In this document: in pieces, positions 39,795 through 49,965 of the stretch
How positions within the stretch are numbered: the first letter of the stretch is position 1
How the letters are laid out: every line of letters begins with the position of its first letter
Source of the DNA: Thioploca sp.
Lineage (GTDB): Bacteria > Pseudomonadota > Gammaproteobacteria > Beggiatoales > Beggiatoaceae
Assembly (NCBI GenBank): GCA_012032555.1
Contig: JAAUSR010000036.1
Span: 1-50,003 of the forward strand
Length of the DNA: 50,003 nt
Direction: 5' to 3'
The notes under the pieces: generated by a model
Told to the model about the DNA's origin: nothing
The model's database searches: none
The model's input: only the letters and a program-made list of their open reading frames with translations
Translations under genes and position numbers: made by a program

Positions 39795-40106
39795 CTAATT
39801 CAACTTAATTTGGACGTCAACACCTGCCGCTAAATCCAACTTCATTAATGAATCAACTGTTTTATCAGTCGGATCAATAATGTCCAACAAGCGTTTATGA
39901 GTGCGAATTTCATACTGATCTCGTGCATCTTTATTAACATGTGGTGAGATAAGTACGGTATATCTTTCTTTCTTAGTCGGTAAAGGGATAGGACCACGCA
40001 GTTGTGCACCGGTGCGCCGAGCCGTTTCCACGATTTCACGCGCTGATTGGTCTATCAAGCGATGATCAAAAGCTTTCAAGCGAATACGAATTCTTTGATT
40101 AGCCAT
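39795..40106 (-). CDS. rpsJ: 30S ribosomal protein S10
   Basis: S10 (NusE) serves the ribosome and transcription antitermination. The 103-aa protein has [40 protein letters not shown] and [11 protein letters not shown]. It heads the S10 operon, 50 bases after tuf. Confidence 0.98.
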   Translation of the reverse strand: MANQRIRIRLKAFDHRLIDQSAREIVETARRTGAQLRGPIPLPTKKERYTVLISPHVNKDARDQYEIRTHKRLLDIIDPTDKTVDSLMKLDLAAGVDVQIKLN

Positions 40107-40156
40107 AATTTTTTATTTAATTCCTTATTGGTTTTGCTACCGTATTCGTTTTTTAT

Positions 40157-41347
40157 TTATTCAATGACTTTAGCCACCACCCCGGCCCCGACCGTTCTAC
40201 CACCCTCACGGATAGCAAAACGTAACCCCTCTTCCATCGCAATCGGCGAGATTAACTTAACCACAATCTTAATGTTATCACCCGGCATCACCATTTCTAC
40301 CCCTTCGGGTAATTCACATGCTCCCGTCACGTCAGTGGTCCGAAAGTAAAATTGCGGTCGATAACCATTAAAAAACGGCGTATGACGTCCGCCCTCTTCT
40401 TTACTCAAGACATACACTTCGGCTTCAAAGTGCGTGTGGGGGGTAATCGAACCCGGTTTAGCTAACACTTGACCCCGTTCGACATCATCTCGTTTTGTAC
40501 CCCGTAATAACACCCCAACGTTATCTCCCGCTACGCCCTCGTCTAACAGTTTGCGAAACATTTCCACGCCGGTACAGATCGTTTTGACGGTGTCACGTAA
40601 ACCGACAATTTCGACTTCTTCACTGACGCGAATTTTGCCCCGTTCGACTCGTCCCGTGACCACCGTGCCACGACCCGAAATCGAAAAGACATCTTCTATG
40701 GGCATTAAAAAGGGTTGGTCTATATCGCGTTTCGGTTCGGGAATGTAAGCATCCATGGCTTCCACTAATTTGGTGATCGAGATCGTGCCCTGTTCTGTAT
40801 CATCTCCTTCCAACGCTTTGAGGGCGGAGCCGATGATGACCGGGGTTTCGTCTCCCGGGAATTGGTAGCTATCGAGCAGTTCTCTCACTTCCATTTCCAC
40901 TAGTTCGAGGAGTTCTTCATCGTCAACCATATCGGCTTTGTTTAGGTAGACGAGAATGTAGGGAACGCCGACTTGCCGCGCCAGCAGGATGTGTTCCCGT
41001 GTTTGCGGCATGGGTCCGTCCGCTGCCGAGACCACTAGAATGGCACCATCCATTTGCGCCGCACCGGTGATCATGTTTTTGACGTAGTCGGCATGGCCAG
41101 GACAGTCGACATGCGCATAGTGGCGCGTTTCGGATTGGTATTCGACATGCGCAGTGGCGATGGTAATCCCGCGCGCTTTTTCTTCCGGGGCGTTGTCAAT
41201 TTGATCATAGGCGCGAAATTCCCCACCGTATTTTTTGGCCATGCATTGGGTGATGGCGGAGGTGAGGGTGGTTTTGCCATGATCGACGTGACCGATTGTC
41301 CCGACGTTCACATGGGGCTTGTTGCGTTCAAATTTTGCCTTGGACAC
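40157..41347 (-). CDS. tuf: Elongation factor Tu
   Basis: EF-Tu delivers aminoacyl-tRNA. I place the start at a GTG (41347, 396 aa) that gives the family N-terminus [19 protein letters not shown], with GAGG upstream; the ATG at 41368 adds seven unrelated residues. GTP motifs [16 protein letters not shown] and NKADM are intact. G+C content is visibly higher than in neighbouring ribosomal genes, as expected for a highly expressed or gene-converted tuf. A second tuf copy may exist elsewhere. Confidence 0.97.
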   Translation of the reverse strand: MSKAKFERNKPHVNVGTIGHVDHGKTTLTSAITQCMAKKYGGEFRAYDQIDNAPEEKARGITIATAHVEYQSETRHYAHVDCPGHADYVKNMITGAAQMDGAILVVSAADGPMPQTREHILLARQVGVPYILVYLNKADMVDDEELLELVEMEVRELLDSYQFPGDETPVIIGSALKALEGDDTEQGTISITKLVEAMDAYIPEPKRDIDQPFLMPIEDVFSISGRGTVVTGRVERGKIRVSEEVEIVGLRDTVKTICTGVEMFRKLLDEGVAGDNVGVLLRGTKRDDVERGQVLAKPGSITPHTHFEAEVYVLSKEEGGRHTPFFNGYRPQFYFRTTDVTGACELPEGVEMVMPGDNIKIVVKLISPIAMEEGLRFAIREGGRTVGAGVVAKVIE

Positions 41348-41377
41348 GCTGTTATCCTCTTTTTTCAAATCCTAATT

Positions 41378-43479
41378 TTATTGATGATGTTTTTTTATCA
41401 CTGCTTCAGCAATGCTAGTCGGGGCTTCCTGATATTTAGCAAATTGCATGGTATAACTGGCACGACCTTGGGTAAGCGAACGTAAAATAGTTGCATAACC
41501 AAACATCTCTCCTAACGGTACTTCAGCCTTAATGGTTTTTCCCGTGGGGATATCTTCCATCCCTTGCAATATGCCACGCCGGCGATTTAAATCACCCATG
41601 ACATCTCCCATATAGTCTTCCGGCGTAACGACTTCAACTGACATAATGGGTTCTAGTAATAGGGCACCGGCTTTTCTAGCACCTTCCTTAAAAGCTTGTG
41701 AACCAGCAATTTTAAAAGCCATTTCACTCGAATCAACTTCGTGATAAGAGCCATCGAAAACCGTGACTTTGACATCGACTACCGGATAACCAGCGATAAC
41801 GCCATTTTGCATCTGTTCCTTAACGCCTTTATCAATAGCGGGAACATATTCTTTCGGGATGACACCACCCACAATGGCATTGATAAACTCATAACCACTC
41901 CCTGGTTCTTTCGGCTCTAATCTCAACCACACATGCCCATACTGACCACGTCCACCGGATTGTCGAACAAATTTACCTTCTTGTTCAACGGTTTTACGAA
42001 TTGTTTCACGATAAGCTACTTGTGGTGCACCCACATTGGCTTCAACGTTGAATTCTCGACGCATGCGATCAACAATGATTTCTAGATGAAGTTCACCCAT
42101 TCCTGAAATGATTGTTTGGCCTGATTCTTCATCGGTTTTAACTCGAAAAGAAGGATCTTCAGCCGCTAATTTAGATAAAGAAATTCCCATTTTTTCCTGA
42201 TCGGCTTTGGTCTTCGGTTCAACCGCTACGGCAATAACCGGCTCTGGAAAATCCATTTTCTCTAAGGTAATAACATGTTCTTTATCACAAAGCGTTTCAC
42301 CGGTAGTGACATCTTTTAACCCAACTGCGGCTGCGATATCACCAGCCCGTACTTCTTTGATTTCTTCTCGCGTATTCGCATGCATTTGTAGAATACGTCC
42401 AATTCTTTCTCGTTTACTTTTGACCGGGTTAAAAATGGTATCTCCAGACAAAAGTACACCCGAATAAACCCTGAAGAAAGTAAGTGAACCAACATAAGGA
42501 TCGGTTGCGACTTTGAACGCTAGTGCGGCAAAATGAGCCTCATCAGAAGCTGGACGAGTTGCTTCTGTTTGTGCGGCATCATTAAGTACTCCTCGAATGG
42601 GTGGAACGTCCACTGGCGAAGGTAAATAATCAATAACCGCATCTAACATCGCTTGCACCCCTTTATTTTTAAAGGCAGAACCACATAAAGTTGGCACTAA
42701 CTCATTCGCTAAAGTACGCTGCCGTAGACCTTGATGAATTTCCGGTGCTGATAAGGTCCCTTCTTCTAAATATTTATTCATTAATTCTTCATTGGCTTCT
42801 GCAGCCATTTCTACCATTTTTCCCGCCATTCCTCACAGATTGTCTGCATATTGGGTGGAATATCACGTTCCTCAAATTTCATTCCCAGCGTACTATCATT
42901 CCAGTAGATTGCTTTCATCTTAACGAGGTCAACAACCCCTTCAAATTGGTCCTCAGCACCAATCGGTAATTGGATTGGTACCGGTTTAGTACCTAGTCGG
43001 GCTCTTATCTGTTCGACTACCCGCAGAAAATTCGCACCCATTCTATCCATTTTATTGATAAATGCTAAGCGCGGAACACCATATTTATTCGCTTGTCTCC
43101 ATACCGTCTCGGATTGCGGTTCAACACCACCCACCGCACAAAATACCGCACAAGCACCATCTAATACCCGTAGTGAGCGTTCTACCTCAATAGTGAAATC
43201 AACATGCCCTGGGGTATCAATGATATTAATGCGATGTTCTGGGTATTGTAAAGCCATCCCACGCCAAAAGCAGGTAGTTGCTGCCGAGGTAATGGTAATC
43301 CCACGTTCTTGTTCTTGTACCATCCAATCCATGGTAGCAGCACCATCATGTACTTCACCAAGTTTATGCGATACGCCTGTATAGTAAAGAACACGCTCTG
43401 TTGTTGTGGTCTTACCCGCATCAATATGCGCCATAATACCGATGTTGCGATAGTGCTCAATGGGTGTTTTACGTGCCAC
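41378..43479 (-). CDS. fusA: Elongation factor G, frameshifted as assembled
   Basis: EF-G drives translocation. The N-terminal GTPase domain ([33 protein letters not shown]) reads from 43479 to a stop at 42811; domains II-V read from an overlapping frame to 41378 ([49 protein letters not shown]). One more T in the run at 42817-42821 (A-run on the coding strand) joins EEWREK to [13 protein letters not shown] and gives 700 aa, the normal length. Since fusA is essential, a sequence error is the likely cause. It lies 30 bases before tuf. Confidence 0.95.
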
Positions 43480-43523
43480 GTTGTCAACCTTTTATCTATA
43501 ATAACTAAATATTGAGTATTAAT

Positions 43524-43552
43524 AATTGAGAATTGATACTGAATTCTCAATT
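43524..43552. other. Perfect 11-bp inverted repeat between rpsG and fusA
   Basis: aattgagaatt (43524-43534) and aattctcaatt (43542-43552) form a perfect AT-rich stem with a 7-base loop, in the 95-bp rpsG-fusA spacer. It lacks a T-run on the transcribed strand, so it is not an obvious terminator. It could affect mRNA processing or fusA translation. Confidence 0.7.
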
Positions 43553-43574
43553 ACCTATTCTCAATCAGCAATAC

Positions 43575-44045
43575 TTACCAGCGAAAATGTGAAAATGCTT
43601 TATTAGCTTCAGCCATACGGTGCATATCTTCCCGTTTCTTTATAGCACTACCCTTGTTTTCATAAGCATCTAAAATTTCCGCTGCTAAACGGAGTCCCAT
43701 TGATTTCTCACCTCGCTTTCGAGCGGCATCTGCTAACCAGCGCATAGCGAGTGCAGTACGGCGAATGGGTCGGACTTCTACTGGAACCTGATAAGTTGAA
43801 CCACCTACTCGCCTTGATTTCACTTCCACTACCGGCCGAACGTTATCTAATGCTTTACCAAAAATTTCTAATGGTTCCGCCTTGGTTTTTTCAGCAACCT
43901 TATCTAAAGCGCCATAAATAATTTGTTCCGCTACAGATTTTTTACCACTTTTCATCACCACATTAATAAATTTAGCCACCGTTTCATCCCGGAATTTGGG
44001 ATCGGGTAAAATAACACGCTTGGCGATAATTCTTCTTCTGGGCAT
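43575..44045 (-). CDS. rpsG: 30S ribosomal protein S7
   Basis: S7 nucleates the 30S head and in E. coli represses the str operon. The 156-aa protein has [40 protein letters not shown] and [14 protein letters not shown]. Long C-terminal form. It follows rpsL by 52 bases. Confidence 0.98.
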   Translation of the reverse strand: MPRRRIIAKRVILPDPKFRDETVAKFINVVMKSGKKSVAEQIIYGALDKVAEKTKAEPLEIFGKALDNVRPVVEVKSRRVGGSTYQVPVEVRPIRRTALAMRWLADAARKRGEKSMGLRLAAEILDAYENKGSAIKKREDMHRMAEANKAFSHFRW

Positions 44046-44097
44046 TTTGGTTTAGCTTCCTACTTTCTTATTTTCTTAAAGTTACTGAAAATTTGTT

Positions 44098-44472
44098 CTA
44101 AGATTTAGGCCGTTTAGCACCGTATTTAGAACGACCTTGCCGTCTGGAATTCACTCCCGAGGTATCTAATGAACCACGGATAGTATGATATCGTACGCCA
44201 GGTAGATCCTTAACACGACCCCCTCGAATCAACACCACTGAATGTTCTTGTAAATTATGACCTTCTCCACCAATATAGGTGGTTACTTCTATTCCATTAG
44301 TCAGACGAACGCGAGCCACTTTGCGCATAGCCGAATTAGGCTTTTTAGGTGTGGTGGTGTATACCCGCGTACACACACCTCGCTTTTGAGGGCAACCATT
44401 TAAAGCAGGTACACTGCTTTTAGTCGGTTGACTTTTTCGCGGATTCCGCACGAGTTGGTTAACTGTTGCCAT
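44098..44472 (-). CDS. rpsL: 30S ribosomal protein S12
   Basis: S12 controls decoding accuracy. The 124-aa protein contains [19 protein letters not shown] and [17 protein letters not shown], with wild-type lysines at the positions where changes give streptomycin resistance. It is the first gene of the str operon. A possible -10 hexamer TATTAT lies near 44515 on the minus strand, but no good -35 partner was seen. Confidence 0.98.
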   Translation of the reverse strand: MATVNQLVRNPRKSQPTKSSVPALNGCPQKRGVCTRVYTTTPKKPNSAMRKVARVRLTNGIEVTTYIGGEGHNLQEHSVVLIRGGRVKDLPGVRYHTIRGSLDTSGVNSRRQGRSKYGAKRPKS

Positions 44473-44545
44473 GGCTATTTTCGTTCCTTAATTTGGAATT
44501 TTATCGCATATAATATCGTCCACATCACACGCTACTTTTTCACAA

Positions 44546-44578
44546 CAAAAAATAAAAACAGGCCGGGATAGACCGGCC
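44546..44578 (-). terminator. Rho-independent terminator of the tRNA transcript
   Basis: On the minus strand, ggccgg and ccggcc (44561-44566 and 44573-44578) form a 6-bp GC stem with a 6-base loop. A tgtttttatttttt tract follows directly. It lies 61 bases after tRNA-Arg and before rpsL, so it ends the tRNA unit. Confidence 0.88.
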
Positions 44579-44638
44579 AACCTTATCAAAGGTGCATGAT
44601 TCTAGTAAGAGAACTTATTCATGTCAAGTTTTGGAAAT

Positions 44639-44715
44639 TGGCGCGCCCGGAGAGATTCGAACTCCCGACCGCCTGGTTCGTAGCCAGGTACTCTATCCAG
44701 CTGAGCTACGGGCGC
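44639..44715 (-). tRNA. tRNA-Arg (anticodon ACG)
   Basis: The minus strand folds as a cloverleaf: acceptor gcgcccg/cgggcgc, anticodon arm cctgg-ctacgaa-ccagg with anticodon ACG, and T arm with gttcgaatc. CCA is encoded (44639-44641). ACG is edited to ICG by TadA and reads CGU, CGC and CGA. Confidence 0.97.
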
Positions 44716-44736
44716 TTAGTTGTGTAGCAGGATAAT

Positions 44737-44829
<93 letters not shown>

Positions 44830-45082
44830 TCGATTTAGAGGTATTCCGCCTAAACTAGAATTGTATATTCTAATTCTCTATTTTAAAAAATACAAGTTTT
44901 TCCTTTAGATTTTTCTTTATTTTCCAAATTAGTCATCCGGTCTTGGATGTTAGAGTTTGCTAACTCATTCTAACCTATGCGAGCTAGGTTCGTTTATGTT
45001 TTGATTTAAAATAAAATACTTAGAAAAAAGTGTCCGAACTATTGCTGAATCCATATGAGTTAAAATATAAGGGGTGCCAGAA

Positions 45083-45799
45083 TTAAAAATGACACATTCC
45101 TACACCTTGAATTTTAGATTGGCTCAAGTGAGAAACCCCTGCTAAAGTATAGATGCCAAACAAAATAATCAAAGCGCCCATCATCCGCCTAACGGGGGGG
45201 TGGTGAGTGACTACTGTCAACCACCGAGTAGCCGACCCCATTACCAATAACATGGGTAAAGTACCTAATCCAAATACTAACATTACTAATCCACCGGCGC
45301 TGGTACTACCTGAAGCTAGTGATAAAGCCAATGCGGTGTAAACTAGGCCACAAGGCAACCAACCCCACACCATACCTAAGCTTAACGCACGAAACGGATT
45401 ATTAACCGGCAAAAAATAGTGTCCAAATGGAGCAAGATGCTGCCATAAATAACTCCCTAATTTTTCTAGTTTAACTAACCCTGGCCACCAACCACTGATA
45501 TATAAACCCAGTGCTATCATAAATAAACTCGAAATCCATATATGCACCTGAATTGGTAACCAAGGTTTAAACTGAGAACCCAACCAGCCCACTAATCCAC
45601 CGGCTAACATATAACTGCTGATACGCCCTAAATTATAAGCGAATAAATAAGGCCACAAATTAAGATAAGATTGTTTAATCGGGTGAGATAATCCCATGGT
45701 AAGAACACCGACAACACCGCCACACATACCAATACAATGTACCGAACCGAATAAGCCTGTCACTAAAGCAGCTGAAAGTAAAGTGATTGTTATTGACAT
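45083..45799 (-). CDS. Sulfite exporter TauE/SafE-like (DsbD_2) membrane protein
   Basis: The 238-aa protein has six or so hydrophobic helices. The first ends in SVHCIGMCGG (H21, C22, M25, C26), a copper- or thiol-type motif typical of the PF13386 group found with cytochrome oxidase assembly genes. A second conserved turn reads WGWLPCGLVYTALALS. It is divergent from the SCO-PCuAC pair with 80 bases between them. I infer a part in copper handling for respiratory oxidases; sulfite export is only the family name. Confidence 0.85.
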   Translation of the reverse strand: MSITITLLSAALVTGLFGSVHCIGMCGGVVGVLTMGLSHPIKQSYLNLWPYLFAYNLGRISSYMLAGGLVGWLGSQFKPWLPIQVHIWISSLFMIALGLYISGWWPGLVKLEKLGSYLWQHLAPFGHYFLPVNNPFRALSLGMVWGWLPCGLVYTALALSLASGSTSAGGLVMLVFGLGTLPMLLVMGSATRWLTVVTHHPPVRRMMGALIILFGIYTLAGVSHLSQSKIQGVGMCHF

Positions 45800-45879
45800 T
45801 TAAACTCAACCTAATGAATAATAATATAATTTTGGAATCAGTTTTAGTTAATTAGGTAATACTAAATTATGGGGAAAAA

Positions 45880-46482
45880 ATGAAGTTCAAGGTAATTATC
45901 TTCGGGTTAGTTCTAGGTCTCATTTTAATTGGTATCAGTTATACTTTATGGCCAGTTTTAGTAAAAACTAAACAACTCACTGATTTCAAGTTAACTCAGC
46001 ATCAAGGTAGTGCTTTCACGCTAGCTCATTTAAAAGGTAAATGGAGTTTTATATTTTTTGGTTATACTCATTGTCCAGATATTTGTCCGGTCACTTTAAC
46101 TTTATTACGCGAAGTGAAACAAAAATTAGCACCTTACCCAAAATATTTAGCTGATACACAATATATTTTTATTTCAGTTGATGGTCAACGTGATACCCCT
46201 GAAAAATTAGCTGAATATGTTAATTATTTTGATCCCCAATTTATTGGGGCAAGTGGCACAGAACCACAGATCAATGTTTTGACACGTCAACTGGGTATTG
46301 TGTATATTCGTCAACCTGAAGTCACTACCGGACAATATTTCATTGACCATTCTGCTACAATTGTTCTCATTAATCCGCAAGGAGAAATAGCTGCGCAATT
46401 TAGGGCACCTCATACAGTGGCAACGATAGTCGAGCGTTATACCAAAATACGTCAACCTGAACCTGTTAAGGAGAGTTCTTAA
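45880..46482 (+). CDS. SCO1/SenC family copper chaperone
   Basis: SCO proteins are membrane-tethered thioredoxin-fold factors that build the CuA site of cytochrome oxidase. The 200-aa protein has an N-terminal anchor (about 5-25), the copper pair C65-PDI-C69 in YTHCPDICPVTL, and the third ligand H157 in IDHSATIVL. The PCuAC gene overlaps its stop by one base (TAATG), with AAGGAG inside its end. Confidence 0.95.
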   Translation: MKFKVIIFGLVLGLILIGISYTLWPVLVKTKQLTDFKLTQHQGSAFTLAHLKGKWSFIFFGYTHCPDICPVTLTLLREVKQKLAPYPKYLADTQYIFISVDGQRDTPEKLAEYVNYFDPQFIGASGTEPQINVLTRQLGIVYIRQPEVTTGQYFIDHSATIVLINPQGEIAAQFRAPHTVATIVERYTKIRQPEPVKESS

Positions 46483-46967
46483 TGTATAATAAATTAACTA
46501 TTTTTTTCTGGCTAGTGAGTTATTTTTGCTTAAGTTCCTGGCTTTATGCTGAGACAACTCCGCCCAGGAGTGGTACTCACTTGGTGCAAATTGAAGATGG
46601 TTGGGTACGAGCAGTACCACCTCAACTTACTCTCACCGCTGCTTATATGCAGCTTAAAAATCTAACCGATCAAAAATTAACGCTGGTAGGTGCCAGTACA
46701 CTAATTTTTACTAAAGTCGAAATGCACCAAACCGTATTTGAAGATAATATGGCGCGAATGGTGCCCGTCGAAAAACTAGTTATTGCTCCTCAAGAAATCG
46801 TGATGTTTAAACCCAAGGGTTTACATTTTATGTTAATTGACCGCCAGCAACCTTTAACAGTTGGTGATACCGTGACACTAACCTTACAATTTGAGGAAAA
46901 TAAAACTCAAACTATTAAGCTAGAAGTTAAAGAGGATAATGGTAAAGATAGCGATCATTCTCATTAA
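46482..46967 (+). CDS. PCuAC-type periplasmic copper chaperone
   Basis: The 161-aa protein has a signal peptide ending near YAE (residue 24) and a DUF461 domain. Its copper motif H-x10-M-x21-H-x-M is exact: H82, M93, H115 and M117. PCuAC feeds Cu(I) to SCO and oxidase. The C-terminal tail DSDHSH adds further possible ligands. Coupled to the SCO gene. Confidence 0.94.
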   Translation: MYNKLTIFFWLVSYFCLSSWLYAETTPPRSGTHLVQIEDGWVRAVPPQLTLTAAYMQLKNLTDQKLTLVGASTLIFTKVEMHQTVFEDNMARMVPVEKLVIAPQEIVMFKPKGLHFMLIDRQQPLTVGDTVTLTLQFEENKTQTIKLEVKEDNGKDSDHSH

Positions 46968-47068
46968 TAAACGCATATATACCGATGTTATTCGCAATTT
47001 ATTAATTATAGTTTAATTAAGTGAATTGAGTCACTGTTATTTAAGTTAAACGTTTTTCTCACACTACC

Positions 47069-47124
47069 TTCTTCCTCTACTTTTTCAAGATAGGAAGAAA
47101 TGCTTAATTTAATGACAGTGACGC
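47069..47124 (+). repeat. Hairpin plus conserved-tail dispersed repeat, copy 3
   Basis: An 8-bp perfect stem (ttcttcct/aggaagaa) precedes cttaatttaatgacagtgac. The stem sequence differs from copy 1 but still pairs, while the tail is conserved. Confidence 0.65.
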
Positions 47125-47303
47125 TAGCGAGGTTGTAAACCCTATTTTTGGCATTTTTAGCCACGGGAAATCAATAAGTTACCAACTAACTCAAAAACCG
47201 GTTAAGGTTTTTCACAGCCTCTAGCGCATAAAAACCAGAGAAACAAGCAATCTTTTCGATGTCTGTTTAACTACTAAAAACGATGACAACACGACTTCTG
47301 AAG

Positions 47304-47321
47304 CTTAAGTTAATGGCAGTG
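47304..47321 (+). repeat. Dispersed tail repeat, copy 4
   Basis: cttaagttaatggcagtg is identical to the first 18 bases of the tail at 8077. No strong hairpin precedes it. Confidence 0.65.
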
Positions 47322-47401
47322 TTGTGAGCGTGTAATTGAGAGAATATAACTTTAATAACAACGACGTAGTAAGTTACAACGGGGATACATTGGACTTCTA
47401 A

Positions 47402-49708
47402 GTGAAACGACTTATCAAAATCGGATTAAGTATCATTGGCAGTGTAATCGCTTTGCTAGTCGTTATCCTGACAAGTGTGATATGTTTGGTTGATCCCAAT
47501 GATTATAAAGCGCAGATTGCCCATTACCTTAGTCAATGGAGTGGAAGAAATTTAATTATTGCCGGAGATATTCATTTTACTTGTTATCCTTGGTTAGGAT
47601 TAAACTTAGGTCAATTGCAGGTTGGTAATGCCCCCGATTTTACCGAACCAACTTTTGCTCAAGTTGACCAAGCTCAATTTCAGGTAAAACTATTACCGCT
47701 ATTAAAGAAACAGCTTGAAGTCGGTCACGTGTTACTAGCGGGAATAAAATTAACCCTAATTCGTAAAGCAGACGGTCATACGAATTGGGAAGATTTACTT
47801 ACGTTGACAGACCGGTCTGAGTCACCAACAGAAACTGGCTTTTTTGACCGATTGAAAATAGCCGGATTAGAGATAACTCAGGGGGAGTTAACTTGGGATG
47901 ACCGTCAAACTCGATCTCGATATGTATTTTCCGATTTCAATCTAAACACTGCCGCGATTATTTTTAACCAACCAATTGATCTAAAATTACATTCTACGCT
48001 AGCTATCGCTGGTAAAACTACCCTGCAGGGACAACTCGATTTAACTACCCAACTCACTGTGAATTTTGCCCAACAACTCTACCAATTAACACCACTAAAA
48101 TTGGTTACCACTTTAGCAAGTAATCAATTACCCCTGGGTCAACAAAGCTTATCACTTCATACTGAAATGATTCTCGATTTAAAACAACAACATTTAATGG
48201 TTTCGTTGTTATCTTTGCAGCTATTCGGTATTGACTTAACTGGGCAAGTTAATATTCACAACCGCTGGTCTTCTCCAATAGTGACTGGGCAAGTTGCGGT
48301 AACGCCATTTAATCCGAAAAAATTATTGCAACGTTTAAAACAAGTGCAGTTAGGGTTATCGTGGATATCATTATTTAATCAGTCAGGGCTATCATTCCAA
48401 TCAGCTAGGCTGAAAACCCAATTTCAGTTTAATCCGGCAGAAGGTATTCAATTCAATAATTTGGAATTGCAGATTGATAACAACCGTCTTAAAACCTCAC
48501 AACTAAATTTAAATTGGCAAAAAGAAACTTTGGTGACTCGTGCACTTTCCCTAACTGCTTTTGGTATTCCTTTAAATGCTCAGGTTGAAATTGAGCAAGT
48601 TTTTTCTCAACCGGTAATTCAAGGTCAATTATCTTTATTGCCATTTAATCCCAAATCGGCATTTGAGCAATTAAAGTTAGCTAAAATCAATATCCCGGCT
48701 ATCTCGCTTCCTAATGACAAAATCTGGCCTTTACAAACAGCCAGCTTAGCAACGCAATTTCGATGGCGAGACCACCGACAACTTGATTTAGCTAATTTAC
48801 ATGGGCAAGTAGATAATAACCACTTCCAAACTGCGCACTTACAAATTAATTTATCCCAAGAAACTTTAGAAGCTAATAACTTCTCATTACAAGTCTGGGA
48901 AACCAAGCTCGTTGGCAAAATGCAAGTCAAACAATTATTGAGTCAACCACAAGCTACCGTGAAAATAGCCGTTGCACCGTTCAACCTACCGGCACTATTT
49001 AAACGCTTAGGAATAATCCCACCCTCATTACCTAAACCGTTGACGCTGACACTAGCGAGCTTAACCATCCAGTTAAGGGTAGCACCACCCCAAATCACCC
49101 TGAACCATTTGCATCTTACGGTAGATGAAAACCAGTTAACAGTTCAACAGGCGCAATTCAACTGGTCGCAAAATATTTTGAATTTAGAGCATGTTATCCT
49201 CAAGCTGTTAACCGCTAGTATCCAAGGTAAGCTTCAAATCACTCAATTATTAGGGCAACCACAACTGCAAGGTTCTCTCAAAGTCGATCAAATTAATCCG
49301 CGCCAATGGTTACTTCAGTTAGGACAACCGCTACCCACAACGACTGATCCAACGGTGTTAACTCGCTTGACATTAGAAACGACGTTACAAAGCAATCTAT
49401 CGCAATTGGTTTTAAATAACTTAACAATCCATCTCGATGACAGTCAACTGATTGGCAATCTAGAGATCAAGAAATTTAACCCACCAGCAATCAATTTTCA
49501 CTTAAATATTAATAATGTTGATATCGACCGTTACCTTCCCCCGCAATCAGCGGTGAAAACCACTCAACCCCAATTGTCACCATCTCCTCAAGAAACGCTA
49601 TTGGATTTTTTACGCGCGCTGAATCTCAATGGAACCCTGAAAATTAACCATTTCAAAGCAGCACAGCTAACCACGACGGATTTAGAACTTGTTGTAGCGG
49701 CGCAATAA
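47402..49708 (+). CDS. AsmA-family protein lacking the usual C-terminus
   Basis: AsmA-like proteins are inner-membrane-anchored, mostly periplasmic beta-groove proteins linked to lipid movement and outer-membrane assembly. The 768-aa product starts at a GTG with a membrane helix (about 5-27), then VDPNDYKAQIAHYLSQWSGR and IIAGDIHFTCYPWLGLNLG, the AsmA N-terminal signature. Several beta repeats with FNPKKLLQRL-like and FNPKSAFEQL-like units follow. It ends within a segment (LNGTLKINHFKAAQLTTTDL) that in other AsmA proteins continues for about 200 residues, so the C-terminal domain is missing. A hairpin terminator follows. Confidence 0.85.
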   Translation: MKRLIKIGLSIIGSVIALLVVILTSVICLVDPNDYKAQIAHYLSQWSGRNLIIAGDIHFTCYPWLGLNLGQLQVGNAPDFTEPTFAQVDQAQFQVKLLPLLKKQLEVGHVLLAGIKLTLIRKADGHTNWEDLLTLTDRSESPTETGFFDRLKIAGLEITQGELTWDDRQTRSRYVFSDFNLNTAAIIFNQPIDLKLHSTLAIAGKTTLQGQLDLTTQLTVNFAQQLYQLTPLKLVTTLASNQLPLGQQSLSLHTEMILDLKQQHLMVSLLSLQLFGIDLTGQVNIHNRWSSPIVTGQVAVTPFNPKKLLQRLKQVQLGLSWISLFNQSGLSFQSARLKTQFQFNPAEGIQFNNLELQIDNNRLKTSQLNLNWQKETLVTRALSLTAFGIPLNAQVEIEQVFSQPVIQGQLSLLPFNPKSAFEQLKLAKINIPAISLPNDKIWPLQTASLATQFRWRDHRQLDLANLHGQVDNNHFQTAHLQINLSQETLEANNFSLQVWETKLVGKMQVKQLLSQPQATVKIAVAPFNLPALFKRLGIIPPSLPKPLTLTLASLTIQLRVAPPQITLNHLHLTVDENQLTVQQAQFNWSQNILNLEHVILKLLTASIQGKLQITQLLGQPQLQGSLKVDQINPRQWLLQLGQPLPTTTDPTVLTRLTLETTLQSNLSQLVLNNLTIHLDDSQLIGNLEIKKFNPPAINFHLNINNVDIDRYLPPQSAVKTTQPQLSPSPQETLLDFLRALNLNGTLKINHFKAAQLTTTDLELVVAAQ

Positions 49709-49760
49709 AATCACTTTAAATTAACCTGAGTTTGACCTAAGCTCTGGGTTAATCGATGTT

Positions 49761-49804
49761 CGTTCGCTTGGCGACGTCAAACGGCGAGGCGAACGTGTTT
49801 TTTT
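49761..49804 (+). terminator. Rho-independent-type terminator after the AsmA-like gene
   Basis: cgttcgc (49761-49767) pairs perfectly with gcgaacg (49789-49795), and the stem extends imperfectly inward. gttttttt follows at once. It lies 52 bases after the stop. Confidence 0.75.
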
Positions 49805-49965
49805 AACGGGCGTTCCTTTTGCAGGTATTCGTGTCTGGGGTGGTCCGGGACAAAAACAACGATTCGTCATCGTTTCAATAGAGTTGTATCACGAAATTTA
49901 AAATGCTATTTTGCTAAAAGGAGAATATAAGAAAGAACAAGTTTTGAAAACTTAGGAAACCGGGT

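Larger units (their letters stand above)
46968..47401. other. 434-bp repeat-bearing intergenic region
   Basis: No gene seen. It contains two direct copies of the dispersed tail repeat (47103-47122 and 47304-47321). The first is preceded by a hairpin of ttcttcct (47069-47076) and aggaagaa (47092-47099). The promoter of the AsmA-like gene should be in the last 80 bases. Confidence 0.6.

Noticed and set aside
41054-41485. 143-codon plus-strand open frame across tuf and the end of fusA
   Set aside because: Antisense to strongly conserved tuf codons; no family pattern or ribosome site. Long antisense frames are expected opposite biased codon use.
42811-42829. Programmed frameshift in fusA
   Set aside because: No known EF-G recoding, no long slippery heptamer followed by a structure that I can see, and the same one-base-loss pattern occurs in unrelated genes.
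44561-44578. Possible rpsL leader regulatory hairpin
   Set aside because: The T-rich tract follows the stem directly on the minus strand, downstream of the tRNA pair, which fits a terminator better.
49804-49965. Continuation of the AsmA-like protein beyond the terminator
   Set aside because: Frames here give no beta-repeat pattern, and a hairpin with a T-run intervenes.
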